DNA of 64,000 bases from Scedosporium boydii (Eukaryota > Ascomycota > Sordariomycetes > Microascales > Microascaceae), in contig NJFT01000082.1 in NCBI GenBank assembly GCA_002221725.1, positions 62,001-126,000 on the forward strand, in the 5' to 3' direction. The notes under the pieces were generated by a model. That model had not been told where the DNA came from. It ran no database searches and saw only the letters and a list, made by a program, of their open reading frames with translations. Shown here piece after piece: positions 44,998 through 57,088 of the stretch (positions are counted from its first letter, which is position 1; each line of letters opens with the position of its first letter). A program made the translations under genes and the position numbers.

Positions 44998-47542
44998 GAA
45001 AATAGGGCGGACCTGTTGGGCTCATTGCTCATTGTCCGGTTCACCGACGAAGCACACGACGCTTGCTGGTAAACGAACATTGAAACATCTCAATTCGACA
45101 CTCGAGAGTTGGAGCACGTTGATTGTTATCAGGTATCAGTGGTCTGCGGTACGCAGTCCGTGGCACTGGGATGGACATGCTGGGACGCAGTCTCTGTCTC
45201 GACTTCGCGAGTCTATTCAACATCAAGTGTACGTGTAAATTATTCAACAACGTTCAATCTTCTATCACACATTGCCAGCATCTGCCCTTTCTCGTCAATG
45301 GTGTTTCGTGATGCTCATCTCGCTTGTACGACACTCGCCCTAATTAACCACCCTGCTCATTCCGAAGACCCAGAGGATTAGTGTTGAAGAAACAAACACA
45401 CCATCCAGGGGACGGGATATTGGTAGGTTTGGGGCTGTGCTCCAAATAACGGGCAACATTAAACAGGTGCGGGGCACTTTGGCAAAGGCACTGAAGCTTG
45501 TCGCGCGCCCTGAGTTCAATACCATGAGCTGCCAGAGCCAGAAATTGCCAGGCGCTGTTTACCCATAATACCGACTCCGTGTAAGTTGCAAGCAGTTTAG
45601 TTTAGTTTACCAACCAACCGACAGGGGCCTGCATAATAAGGCAAACCAGGCTACTTTCCCAGTGTCCGAATCCAACGAACCCAACTCTCGTCCTTGGCTT
45701 ATTTCAGAGTCTTCTTGTTCAGCTGCTCATCAAGATCAGGAAGGGAGGAGAGGAGAACTCGCTGCCAGTTACAGAACCACTTGAGGTTTGCCCTTGATAT
45801 CTCGCTATCAGCCCACGGTCCGGTGTTAGTGTTCTTCACAGAGGAGACAGTCATGTTCCAAGTCCATGCAAATGGTGCCTCGGTCAGTGAGGCGCAGTCG
45901 CCTGCAGCCTGAAGAACACACCCACGCCGCACACCAGCATTAACCCCCTCCAGTCAATCCAATCCAGAGATATGGCCGAAACAGAGTATTAGTGTGAAAA
46001 ATTGTGCATCCAAGAAGTTGTTCCCGCGCCTCAGCCCCGCCACGGAATGGTCTGCACGTACTATTACTTCGTACAAGTCGCAGAAGATGTGTGAAATCCG
46101 CCAGAGAGGAGACAATGGGAATTCACACCAGGGGTTGCATCGCCACTAGGCATTCTCGACGGCACCCTTATCGCCAAGGCACACACATTTCCACACCCAT
46201 TTCATATGGGGAAGCGGAAGCAGGCTCGAGGAAGATACTAGTTTATTCCCCTTAATCTTTAATCTTCACCGCGGGGCTCCATGCGCTACCGCCCTTCCTA
46301 GCCCGAAAAGAGCAACGATCGCGGCAGCCCCCGCTTGCCTCTCGACCAAGACAAGAGATGTTCATTTCTCTGGTTCGATGTGGCCCAACTGAACTGAAAC
46401 AAGCAAAAGAAGTTGGGCGAAAAGATCATAGCGGCCCTCACGTCAGACCGACGCGAGGCGTCTGGATGGTCTTTCGTATTCTGCCTAGGCTCTGCTTTCA
46501 TGAGCACACGAGCGCTCGGTTTGCCTTGCTTACCCTCTCAACTCGAGTGTCGACCCGAGTGATTGGTTCCAAACCCTGAGCCATCATCGATCAATTGATG
46601 ATTTATCCTGGACGGGCCTGCAACTAATGGGCGCTTCGTTTCTCAACAGACACTTGACTGGTTACTAAGCTTGATCGCAGAAGAGTCTACAACGAATGAG
46701 GTGAATGAACTGAGTTGAGTTTGAACATTGAACCGGCGCGGAGTCGGGTCGGGAACAGGTGACCGCAATTGTTCCCAGGCAAGCCGGCCCTGTTTTCCCT
46801 GGATAGATGACGTGATCAGAGTGCTCGAGTACATCGTACTGCTAAACGCGGAGACTCCTCTGACCCCGATGAAGAGAGGACCTCATTGCGTCGAGTCTAA
46901 ACTTCCCATCTTCAGAAAACTACTCAATTCTCATGGCCATGCCCATATTCGCATTCGACCATTTATTGTTTAGGGAATAAGGCCGACTTCGTTAAGACTA
47001 TTTTACTCGTCTCTCCTCACTCGAAAATAATTGCGGGAAAGTTCATCTCAGGCCGGTCCTCTTGATCAACTTTCTCTCGAGGACCACTCCTTGTCTTTTT
47101 TGGGCCCACCCCGGGCGGTACCCTGCTGTATCGCTCATTCACATCCATTTAAGTGATATAATTCGACGTCGACGTCTGCCAACGTTAAAGAATTTGAGTC
47201 AACTACTCGTCCTTCATCATGTTCCAGGTTCGTACCCTGACGTCCTTGCCGCCCGCATCCATCATCAAGAAATGCTCACTCGTTGAAATGCTGTAGCCAA
47301 ATCCCCAGGACCACATGCACCTCCGCTTCCACCGGGCACGGTCTGTGGTGTTAACTACCCAGGAGTAAGTAGCATCGGTCGATACCTGCTTGCTTTAACT
47401 GCGTGTTTTCTTCTCTCCCGCCCGAGGAATGATCTACTCTTCTCCTTCCTCAGTGGCGTGGCCAACGCTGTGTTGAGTCGGTTCCGCACGGTAGCACCCA
47501 TATCAATTGGTCCGCCTCGCCATGGTCATTAACACTCGTATC

Positions 47543-47977
47543 ATGGAACGAGAAACGATGAGCACATCTGATTCCATGCCTCCGTCCTTACCAAGAGGCC
47601 CCGTGAGTTCCTCTCGCTAACGGCCTAATCCTGCCCGCACCAGGCTTGTTGAGATCCGAGCCGCTCAGCGGACCTTCGAGGGCGCATACATGCGCACCGC
47701 CCTATCCCAATTCTCCTTCTCCCTCATCATCCTTAAGATCTTTACCTCCGAGTTCTACGCCATCGGCGCTCTCTTCGCCGTCTACGGTGCCGCTGTCATG
47801 CTGGTCGCCATCTACCGCCGCTACGAGGGTAACCGCCAGTTCTTCAGCCACATGGAAACCGACGGCCACCAGACGAAGAAGTTTCGTACGGCGGGAAATA
47901 GCGTCGTGCTACTAACTTTCCTCAGCTTGTGTGCCTATGTCACGCTTTTGGTTCTAACATGGAAGTTGTCTGGCTGA
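47543..47977 (+). CDS. DUF202-family small membrane protein
   Basis: The 3' exon is secure: 47654-47977 encodes IRAAQRTFEGAYMRTALSQF, three membrane helices (SFSLIILKIFTSEFYAIGAL, then FAVYGAAVMLVAIYRRYEGN, and GNSVVLLTFLSLCAYVTLLV) and ends LTWKLSG. The RxFExAYxRTxL motif before helix 1 is that of the DUF202 family, whose function is unknown. For the 5' end I use exon 47543-47602 (MERETMSTSDSMPPSLPRGP) and a 51-nt intron 47603-47653 (GTGAGT, branch GCTAAC, acceptor GAG). This gives 127 residues in frame. In-frame ATGs at 47522 and 47558 are alternatives. A better-looking CAG acceptor at 47643 breaks the frame with this exon, so the 5' part is uncertain; further upstream coding exons are possible. 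Confidence 0.7.
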
Positions 47978-50050
47978 GTTTACGCGCGTGGGTGGGGAAT
48001 ACCAATGTGACTTTTGCGAATATTTTCTTTGGTAGTCGCGGTATATCTTTGGCCGAAATTTTCATCCTTCTCCTTACCATCTTCGGGTCATCCATCTAAA
48101 TGCCCGAGCCATGTTTGGTATCAGGAATATATATGCCTTAATGACTCTTTCTCCTCCCAGTCATATTCGTGGAGTCCACCTTCTACAGGTCCTGAGAGCG
48201 ATATACTACTCACGCCATTCTCCCATGGGAAAATGTTTAAACGAACAAGGTGGAAACGCCAATCTCGAGGGTTCTATCCCGTTTGAGATGCTTTCATTCG
48301 GATTTCCACCGTCCAAGAAGTGGCCAATGCCTACAACCAAAATACTCATAGATCAAGATCCGAATGTCGGCGAACACCCACCAGATATGGCCACCTCCCA
48401 AGTCTCTCTATCAACCTCGAAACAAGAAATTGTAGTACACTTATGCATTATTGATCTAACGTAGAAGTAGCCGAAAGAAAAAGAGAAAAAGACCGAGTCT
48501 AACACTAAATCATTAAAACGAGTTGTGTGACAAAGGAAACACCAAACGTATTGACCCAACAATACCGAGAATGATAAAATGCAGACAGAAAACCTAAAAA
48601 GAATGCACATACAACCAAACAACCCATGAAGATCTTTTGATGCCAACACATAAACAAAATACCCTCCGAGATGGACCATAAACAAACCCATATAACCCCC
48701 CCACCATATACAATATATAAGGACAAAGTTGAAGAGGCGGCCGTTTCCACCCGATAATAAACCAGATATATGCTTTTGTTTTCTCGTCACCCTATTTTAG
48801 AACCCTCGCTCATAGTACTTCCGTACTTCCGTCATGTATACAACCTATAGGAAAACAAGTTAAGAAAAAGAAGAGAAACAAAAACTTGAGAATAAGGAGC
48901 TGGGAGAGGGGGCGGGGGTGGGACGACAAATGCAATAGAAAGGTTATAATAGGAACGACGATGGCTTGTTGGGATGTTGGCTTGTGCTGCTTTTGACCAC
49001 ATCCTTCCTGCTGTATAAACGAGTCTTCTCCGCAAAAGACCGGCGATTATTCACTCTCATGCCGGGTGTTCCTAATCCCCGTACAGAAAGTTGGGGATTG
49101 AATACTGTGCGATTCCCACAACCAGTCGTCTCGGTGTGATCGCCTTCAGGGAGTGTCTGGCCGCACAATAGACCAGAGAGCCCTTCACACGCGACAGCGC
49201 GCCTTGTCCAATTGTTGTTAAGCCCAATGCGGCTGGATAATGCGAATTCCAGCGCATCGATTTTGATTGTTCAGTCATAGCCTAAACGGCGGGAACAAAT
49301 ATATCCCTACTCGACGAATCCGACGAACCATCTCGGGTGTCATGCAGGATGCTGCGTTGCTTGGCACATGACCGATAGCTTTCGGGGAGCAGCGGTCATG
49401 AGTCGTCCGGCAACTCTCATCCTGAAATGAAGTGGGCATTTTGAAGGAAGCTTTGAAGCAGGGTATTGTCTGGTCGGCTGCGCGGGCAACATTATATTAC
49501 CAAGCTCGCTCGCGCCACCAGCCATTCGTTGTCGAAGGCAGGTCCGTGCTAGCAACGCGAGTTTCCTTTCAACCAAGCTTGCGCCGGCTCTTTTCTGATT
49601 CTCTTTCATTTTTTTTTCCCCAATCGCGAATACCCGAAAACATTGACTGCGGCGAACGGTTTTCGAGGAGTAGAGATGCCGGCTTCGTTCCGTGCTCGTT
49701 CTCGCTTGTCACTGATCCCTCGCTGGTCTCGGATGCGCCTGGACTTCACCGAGGACGCCGGGATTTTTATGGTTGCCACGATTATACCCCGTTTGTTCAT
49801 GAATTTCCTGCGATTGCCAAGTGATTGGGGAGACCAGGGGCCGCCGAGGCCCCCAGAACCAAACAGATGCTTCCTGGTCTCTGACCCGAGTTAATTCCTC
49901 AACCCCGGGGGGCCCGATTATCCCGCGATAGAATGGTATTAAGGATTCTGCTGTTGCTCGGACCGCTGTTGTAGACAGACCCCACCACTCTGCGCCGTAA
50001 CCCCTGACCGGGACCCCTCGTCCCCCCTATGAAGCACCACCTCCCCCCTT
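47978..50050. other. Convergent intergenic region, no supported gene
   Basis: 2.1 kb between the ends of the DUF202 gene (+) and the Zn2Cys6 gene (-). The A-rich 48470-48780 stretch gives open frames only in low-complexity sequence. No gene is supported. Confidence 0.55.
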
Positions 50051-51504
50051 TCATCGGGGAGGGTAGTACATACTTCCCGGGGTTTGGTGGCTATCTGGTG
50101 CGTGAACCTGTTCTTCGGTCGCAACAGGCGCAGTCGAGCCATTTTCACCATATCCCCAGCCTCCATAGGCATCACCGGGCTTCCCATAGGGATATTGGGG
50201 CTGCCAATTTCCGTAGCTGGGAGGAGGAACGGCACCGGCTGACAAGGCTACGTTATGTTCCATAGCTGTTCCTGTTTGCGTTGTTTCGACTCCTGGTACG
50301 GACGTCGCCAGCGGAGGAGGGTATATTTCCGATGATACTGTGGATGGCTTTCTTTCGTATTGTCTGTTTGCCATGGACGAGTACTGGCCTGGTGTCTGCG
50401 TGCTCATTCCCTCGCCTCCAAATGACATCGAACGCGGTGGCGGCGGAGGATACGATGACCAGGGAATGTCTTCCCGGGGCGCTGACTCTGCGCTGACTGG
50501 GGCATTCCACCCAGCTGAAGTGGGCGCATGAGGTGTATATGGGGAGAATGAAGGTGTGATGGGCGATTCATGAGGGTACGCTCTCCACGTCGCATTCAGA
50601 TCGTTCGGTTTCGCTGTCGAACCCGGGCTTTGCTCCGCCGACATCCAGTTTGTCATTGACTGGGTAGAAAAATCAAAGGGCCGCCCTGTAGCAGGAGCAC
50701 TCGCCGACACTTGAACCATGGTCATTAGCAGCGCCATCGTGAGCCTGGGTTAGAAAAAAGCCTTTGCCACTTACTCTTTCCATCCGGTGAGAACGGCTCA
50801 TTCCCTGTGGGTTTCATGGCAGGTGGTGCCATATTCTGGATCGGCGGGTATGGCTGGTGAGGAGGTATTTCGGTGGTAGGATGGCCACTGGAGATTGCGG
50901 GCGATGAGGACGCCGATGCGATCTTCGGCCCCGTTGATGCCCTGGAAGAGGCCTTTGATCGCACATCTGTCGGCGGCTGCTGGTCCACGGGATAGAAGCT
51001 GCACTCCTTTTTTAACCTGATGCAGTTCACACATCGACCCTGGACGTCAGCAGGAGATGGAATGCATCTAATTTTTCTTCGCCGACAGTGACCTAGGCGG
51101 CAGCCGGTTAGCTATAGCGGCTTTGTCATACCACCAGTTCGCGCGGGATACAACGAGGCCTTTTAATCTAGTTACTTACCACACGCAACTGAGGTCCGAT
51201 GATAACCCAGCTTGTTTCTTCGCTTCTCGCCAGGCATTCCCATGGGGACGTGTTCGGGTGCATTTGGCTGGGATCGAACATTAGGAGTGGACAGAGATCG
51301 TTTTATTTTCATACTTGCTTGAGACAAAGAATCTTTTCGGTCCTTCAAGGACATGGACGAGTCCTGTACTGGTCTCATTTCCATCGACGAGCTTGTTGGT
51401 GGCGGCACGTTATAGTTCGGCAGGTACCCGGTGTGCGGCATGTCCATCTCGGCGCCGTTTGGGGGCGGCGGAGGAGGGTACTGATAGGACATTATGGATG
51501 TCAT
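50051..51504 (-). CDS. Zn(II)2Cys6 fungal transcription factor
   Basis: Binuclear zinc-cluster DNA-binding protein of the Gal4 type. Exons are 51504-51180, 51092-50775 and 50709-50051; introns are 87 and 65 nt with GTAAGT donors. The product is 433 residues. The zinc cluster lies at 108-139 and is split by intron 1. Spacing is Cys108-x2-Cys111-x6-Cys118-x10-Cys129-x2-Cys132-x6-Cys139, around HCRRRKIRCIPSPADVQGRC and VNCIRLKKECSFYPV. The long second loop is tolerated in the family. The N terminus has a polyproline run (YQYPPPPPPNG) and a basic stretch (GEKRRNKLGYHR). The C-terminal half is Pro/Ser/Tyr/Gly-rich with no visible fungal-specific middle homology domain, so it is a short regulator. 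The acceptor for exon 3 (TTCAAG) was chosen by phase. The ATG at 51492 is a second possible start. Confidence 0.92.
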
Positions 51505-54200
51505 GAGTTCGAAGGCTTGCAGTTTTATAAGAGCAAGTGCGGATTCTCCGATGGCCTAACTGTCCATGTACTGAAGGATGGCGTTTCCTCGTTTGCGGAG
51601 TGCGCGAGGAATGAATCTGCGGCCTGAGGCCTAGCGCAGCGGGTGGTGAGGTATGCCGAAGGAGCGAAAGAACAACCAAGGTGGTGAGGGGGTGAATGAG
51701 GATATATTTCGTGCGGAGTTCCTTTCGTTGCTTCAAGCTTGTTCTGTGGCGAGTCACTGGCTGAGGGAACGGAGCGGCGCCAGTATCATTTCAGGAGACA
51801 CAGGCTCGAGTGAACCAAGGTACTCTGTACAACCAAAGGAACAGAAAGCTTGGGTTGAAATCTGACAAGAAGAAGGCAGTACCCGGATGATAAACAGAAG
51901 AGTGATTATGGCGTCGGGGTTCACAAAAGACGGGACAGACTAGGAAGCCAGGAAAACGAACCAATAGAGTTGGAAGGCGAGGATGTCTGTCCTGGTGGTC
52001 TGCGGTCGATAATGCTGTGGCGACGAGGTATAGGGTACGTGGAGGGGGCTAAGAGTCCAATATTTGGTTCACTGTGACAAGGTAATTATCCCTTCCCACA
52101 CTCCGGTAGAGCGCAACCCTTGCTTCGAAGGCTAGGCGTTGTATGCCTCCCAATAACACCCAAAGCTTGATTGGTTTCGTGCTTCCGTTCTCAAGACGTA
52201 GGAGGACGAGATGTGGGTGGCTGCTGGATCTATTCTGGGATTAGCTCTAAGTCTGGAGCCTGGACGAGGTTTTAAAAGAATATGTGAGAGAAAGCGTAGT
52301 GATAAGAGCAGGCGCTGAAGTGACTTTGATGACAAGTTGAGGAGTGAAGGGCTCAAGAACCATCGGTAGGTGACTCTGCAGGAGATCTAGGCTACACGAG
52401 TCAAGCACTAACATAGGTTACTGAGTAACGTGGAGGACGCCTGGGGAGGGGCGAAGAGGTAATATGAGAGGAACCAAGGTTAGTGCGATTGGACGGGTCT
52501 ATGGGGCAATGTACCTCTTCTTGCTTTCCCTGGGACGGAAAGACGGCAGAGATCCACCTTTCGCAGGCCGATGGCAACACCGTACGAGGTTCGAAGGAGG
52601 ACAGGATTCTCGGAGTTAACTTTGATTATCAAGATCTCGGGTGAGCTGGTTAGGTTATATTTGTTAGGCCCGAATGTGAGAGAGCAGAGATGAGACGTCA
52701 GGGTGAACGGTCGCGAACTGTTACGTGCAGGCGACGGCGCTGGCGGAGGAGGGAGGCGATGAGGTGGGGGGGATGAGCCCGTTTGGCCAGCGAGAAACCG
52801 CGCAGACAAAACCCGGCAGGCTGCCAAATATGTAAGAGCGCGAGATACCAGCAACGGTCCCTATGTGGTTCAGGGATTCCGGTTGCGCCACCGAAGCAAG
52901 TGCAAGGACGTACCGCTAGTACGCAACAAGAACTCTGGGAAGACTGGGTCCAGGAAAGGGGAAATTTTTATGAAAGCCACTGCGGCTCTAGATCGGATAG
53001 CTTCGAACGACGCGTGGATTGGTCTCGAGGTTCGCGTCTATTCCTTGGCCCGAATGGGAGGATTCTTGCGCTCTGCAGTCTAGTCTAGGCCCTGCTGCCT
53101 TCCAAGACTTGGCTTGCGAGTTGTAGGTATTGGTGGATCAAGGGCATCAAATCAAGCGTACTCCGCTTGAAGGTCGGACGAGTTGGGAATAGGACAGGGA
53201 GTGTGAAGCCACAAACAAAGAAGAATGATTGAGGAAGAGTATGCTGCGCTCACACGGGGCAAGATGAGGTGCCAGCAAGTGAGATTATACAATTGGCAAT
53301 GGTATAGTATAGTATCTGGGGGCAGACGCGTCGTAGCGGCGGGAGTAGGAAAGCATAGCAAAGCATAGGAATCATGGGAAGCATGGGAAGCAATATGAAG
53401 GTATCAATAACTGGGATGGGGTACCTTATAGCGCAAATGCCGCGCTGTAGGGACGAACCGCCGGAGAAACCTCGAGGGCCGGCAACTATGTTCGAGCAAG
53501 TGGATGGAGATTGATTGATGTTGGGACGGGTGCGTGGTAGCCCGAAGAGGATTTGTCCGAAGGAACGAAAACCAGGGCGGTGCTGATATTATTATGTGGT
53601 TGGTTATTTCTTTTTTCTTTTCTTTTTTTTATCGGAACGGCCGGTGTTCCTCGTCGGCTCTAATGCTTCTTCACATATATTATTGCCTGTACTTGTAAGT
53701 CTGATTGTTGCTCGAGGGCGAAAGAAACATTTGACGATTGAACGATGGACGGCGGATAAAGAACGAGAAGGACCGGGCCAGGCAGGCAGCGAGTAGGCGA
53801 GTGGGCGAGGGCGAGGACGAGGACAGCGACCAGGGAAACGATAGAATCGATCTTTCTTTCCGAGTGCCTTCTTGTCAATCAGGTCGGGCAGGAACGTGGG
53901 TAGTATTAAGAGGAAGCGACTGAACTACGTTCCTGAACGGAAAAGGAGGAAGAGAAGAAGAAGTACGAGGAAAGAACGAGGCAGTGAGCACCGGAGCGGC
54001 GAGAAAGAGCGAGTGAGCGAGTGAGCGAGTAAGAGGAAGGAGGACCTGGAGAGTGAAAGTAGGAAGGTTCGAGGTACGAAGTGATGAGGGGGATTAATAC
54101 CCAGACTTGTAGGATCACAACGGCAATTGACAAGTACAAGGAATAAGATACGCAGAGGCAAAACGAAGAGAATAAAAAGTGGAATCAGAAATTAATAAAA
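51505..54200. other. Upstream flank of the Zn2Cys6 gene, purine-rich on the plus strand
   Basis: 2.7 kb without a supported gene. On the minus strand, the sense of the regulator, it is C/T-rich, especially at 53590-54100, as in long fungal promoters or leaders. Short tandem repeats occur at 53345-53395 (GCATAG/GCATGG units) and 54008-54031 (AGCGAGTG units). Confidence 0.5.
54008..54031. repeat. Tandem octamer (AGCGAGTG-type)x3
   Basis: Three adjacent copies of AGCGAGTG, the last ending in A, within a purine-rich stretch. Confidence 0.75.
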
Positions 54201-56692
54201 TGGTTCTGCCATTCTGGCTTTGACATAAAGCCAATAACCTACCAATACTGGCAAAAATGGCAGGAACGGATGCTCGACGGCTATCATGTCGACTGGTTGA
54301 CAATTGACACAGGGAACGTCTATTTTGGGCCACTTAGGACCTGACCACATGCAGCTCAAAGGTGAAACGCGATAGCTGTTCGGAAGGCCAAGGGGGATTT
54401 TCTTCCATTGCTTCCATGACCACCCTTCGCAATAGAACTAACCCCGTCAGTCTAGAAGATTAACCGATTTCGATATGCAACAGGCATTAGGGTTCACCCA
54501 TGCCCGCGCCGATTCCCACCTTCCCACCTTCCCACCTTCCCACCCACCTTCTGGGATCTGGGACCACACCCCAGATCAGCCCGTCGTGAACCCTGTCGAC
54601 GAGACGGGGTCAGTCCAGCCCCCTCCCCCTCCAAAGAAAAAAAGAAGAATGAGAAAAAGAAAAAAGAAAAAAAAACGCTCGGCGGTAGATTCCTTGAAAG
54701 GGAGCGGACTGTAACGACGGAGTATCCCGTCTCGTAGTGGTTACGTGGTGCTCGCTGCTCCGTAAGTGATGGCATCATTGATCTTCGGTCTTACAAGTCT
54801 GTCTCGTCACCTTCAACCAGAGCGACCCAGTCCTTACTATTGTACACAATGTATGAAAACGCGACGTCCTCTGGCCCCCCTGGACTTGTTGATTTCGGTC
54901 TCTTACGAGAGCCATCATGTTTCCGTCTCCTTCGAGATTGAAGAATGCGATATATATTACTCCGTGCCTATTCTGATATCACCCATTCTTCCTTCATTAT
55001 AGCCTCTGTGTTTACAAGCACGTCTTGAGCGAAAAGACCTGACTAGAGATATTATTTCTGTTTCATCTTATCACCCCATTTCGCCGAGATTTGTACCTGG
55101 AATTTGAGGCTGGGCGGAGCTTCAATACTGTCGTTAGCTACACTCCCGTCTCTTAAACAGCTACCAGTTCTGGTGAACAGCATTAGCTGACTCTGTTACT
55201 CACGTACTAGGGGCGGATGATACTCATACACCTCAATGTGTACTAGTGGATTACAGACGAGTGAGTTTCTTGCCATTGACCAATACCTCTATCTGGCCTT
55301 ATTTAAAAACCTCCAGCTTGGGCGGGAAAAGAGGCCAGGTCTTCTTTGGGTATGCACGGATGTGCCGAGGTAGGTTCAAGAGAGCTTGAGGGTCCTACGA
55401 AGTATGTTGGACTGTCGGTATCTCCAAGGGTCTCTTTTCCGAGGACATAGTGAACTTATTGCTCGATAAGTTGGCGTCTTATTCTCGTTTATACTCGCCG
55501 TTCTTGGCACTCAGACGTATCTTCCAGGAACACATCAGAGACGGCGGGTCTAAGAAGTCGAGCAACGCACTGAATTATTTCTCGACTTGTCTCTGGTCCT
55601 ATCGAGTTCGACGCCATGGCATCAGGGGCAGTCGGACCAGTTTGGTTGGAGGAATGGGTCGTGGCATTGCCCTTACGGCGCTTTGATCGGCGCATGCTGC
55701 ATCTCACCATTGCAGCCAGTTTCATCGCGTTCTCTTTCCTCTACAGCTTGTAATTGGGCGCACCTTCGGACTCTAATTGCACTGTTGACATTTCCAGATC
55801 TCGGTACTTCTGCTGGTGTCGACACCCCTCAATGTGATCGGAATGAGCTACCATGGCTGGCAATTGCCCTTGTACGAAGTACGAAGTACTTTTTAGAATG
55901 TGGGTCGAGGACTTACGAAGTACGGAGTACGACGTACAGCTCGCACCAAGCGTGTGGAGGTCAGGGCCAACCTCAGAGTCGGTCGAGGACTTAACACCCT
56001 TGCACTTGCAATTTTCGCAGGGCCCCGTGCAGATCCCTCCAGCCCAAACTTTGCAAAGTTTATCTTTGGGTGAAAATGTACAAGTGGTATTAGAGATCCC
56101 GGCCAGGGCCGAGCCTGAGCGTCTCCACTACTTGGGATGAAGGACAGCGAGCACCGGCGCAGGTCCGTCCTTCCCGCTGGACACTACGAAGCAAAACAAA
56201 AAAAGGCGCCCGCCAATGGCTGCACCAAGTTGTTGGCTGGCATTGGTATACCAAACGACAAGCAGTAGAGAAGTTATGCCTTCCTACTATGTATATTAGA
56301 CGAAGACAGTTCCATGAGAGTAATGATTGCGAACAGTGGTCAACATTTGCCTGGATCTTGCCAGGGGTACTTGGACCTGCTTTTCCCCACGCCCCTCTGG
56401 GTCAATTCTCTTTCTTGCGCACACCCCGGCGTGTCCCATTGAAAAACCAGAACACAGCTCAATTGCTTCCCAACCTTAGTTCGTGCTTGACTTGGTACTT
56501 GGGTTGGATTGATACTCGTCGTGATAGTGTCAAACGATGTTCAAAGGTCCCAGTTCCCCTCGACCAGCACCCTACGATACAGTACTGTCGCCAGGAACTG
56601 GCTGTCTCTGACTAGAATGAATTATTTATCAAGCCACAGCCCCCTTTGTAACCTCGTTTTAATGTAATTTACTTCTAATAATTATAAAGGAC

Positions 56693-57088
56693 ATGACGAT
56701 GTGGTCGTTGACAATGTTGCTGCCGTTGTCAGTGTTGTTGGGGGTGGTACTTTCGGTAGGCGCAACGCTGATGATTTCCTCTTTGCTAGACCTCAACGCT
56801 ACAGGCAATTACGCGGCTGGTACAGGACACTGGGACAGCGTAGGCGCCAGGCTGTCCGAGTCAACCTACTTCATTACGGCAGGATATATAGTGATCTCTT
56901 TATTTCTGCCCCTCCCCACGAAGATGAAAGTGCTTGGGAGGAGTATATGTGCCTGGCTTTATGTGTCCTTACAGACAGCGTACACCCACCACCACACACA
57001 AAGAAAAAATCGCACCGGCATCCGAGGGAAACAATCCGTTCAATTGTTGGCTGGTCACTTCGGGTGTGTGGTGTGGTGGGGGATGTGA
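56693..57088 (+). CDS. Doubtful small protein with N-terminal signal-like segment
   Basis: An ATG-started frame of 131 residues. The first ~33 residues are strongly hydrophobic (MTMWSLTMLLPLSVLLGVVL, then SVGATLMISSLL), like a signal peptide or membrane helix. An Asn-glycosylation-like NATGNY and a second hydrophobic patch (YFITAGYIVISLFLPL) follow. The last third (THHHTQRKNRTGIRGKQSVQ) is not protein-like. A second frame is open over the same stretch, which argues that low stop-codon density explains both. No homolog is recalled. It could be an orphan gene or chance. Confidence 0.2.
   Translation: MTMWSLTMLLPLSVLLGVVLSVGATLMISSLLDLNATGNYAAGTGHWDSVGARLSESTYFITAGYIVISLFLPLPTKMKVLGRSICAWLYVSLQTAYTHHHTQRKNRTGIRGKQSVQLLAGHFGCVVWWGM

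Larger units (their letters stand above)
43627..47542. other. Intergenic region, no supported gene
   Basis: 3.9 kb between the C2H2 gene (-) and the DUF202 gene (+). It contains a purine-rich stretch with a GA run (about 44290-44345), a (CTGGG)x5 repeat and a 14-base palindrome of the TACGAAGTA family. No exon chain could be built. Confidence 0.55.

Noticed and set aside
48353..48790. Minus-strand open frame rich in Phe, Gly and Cys
   Set aside because: It starts at GTG, is low complexity, and lies in the A-rich 3' flank of the DUF202 gene.
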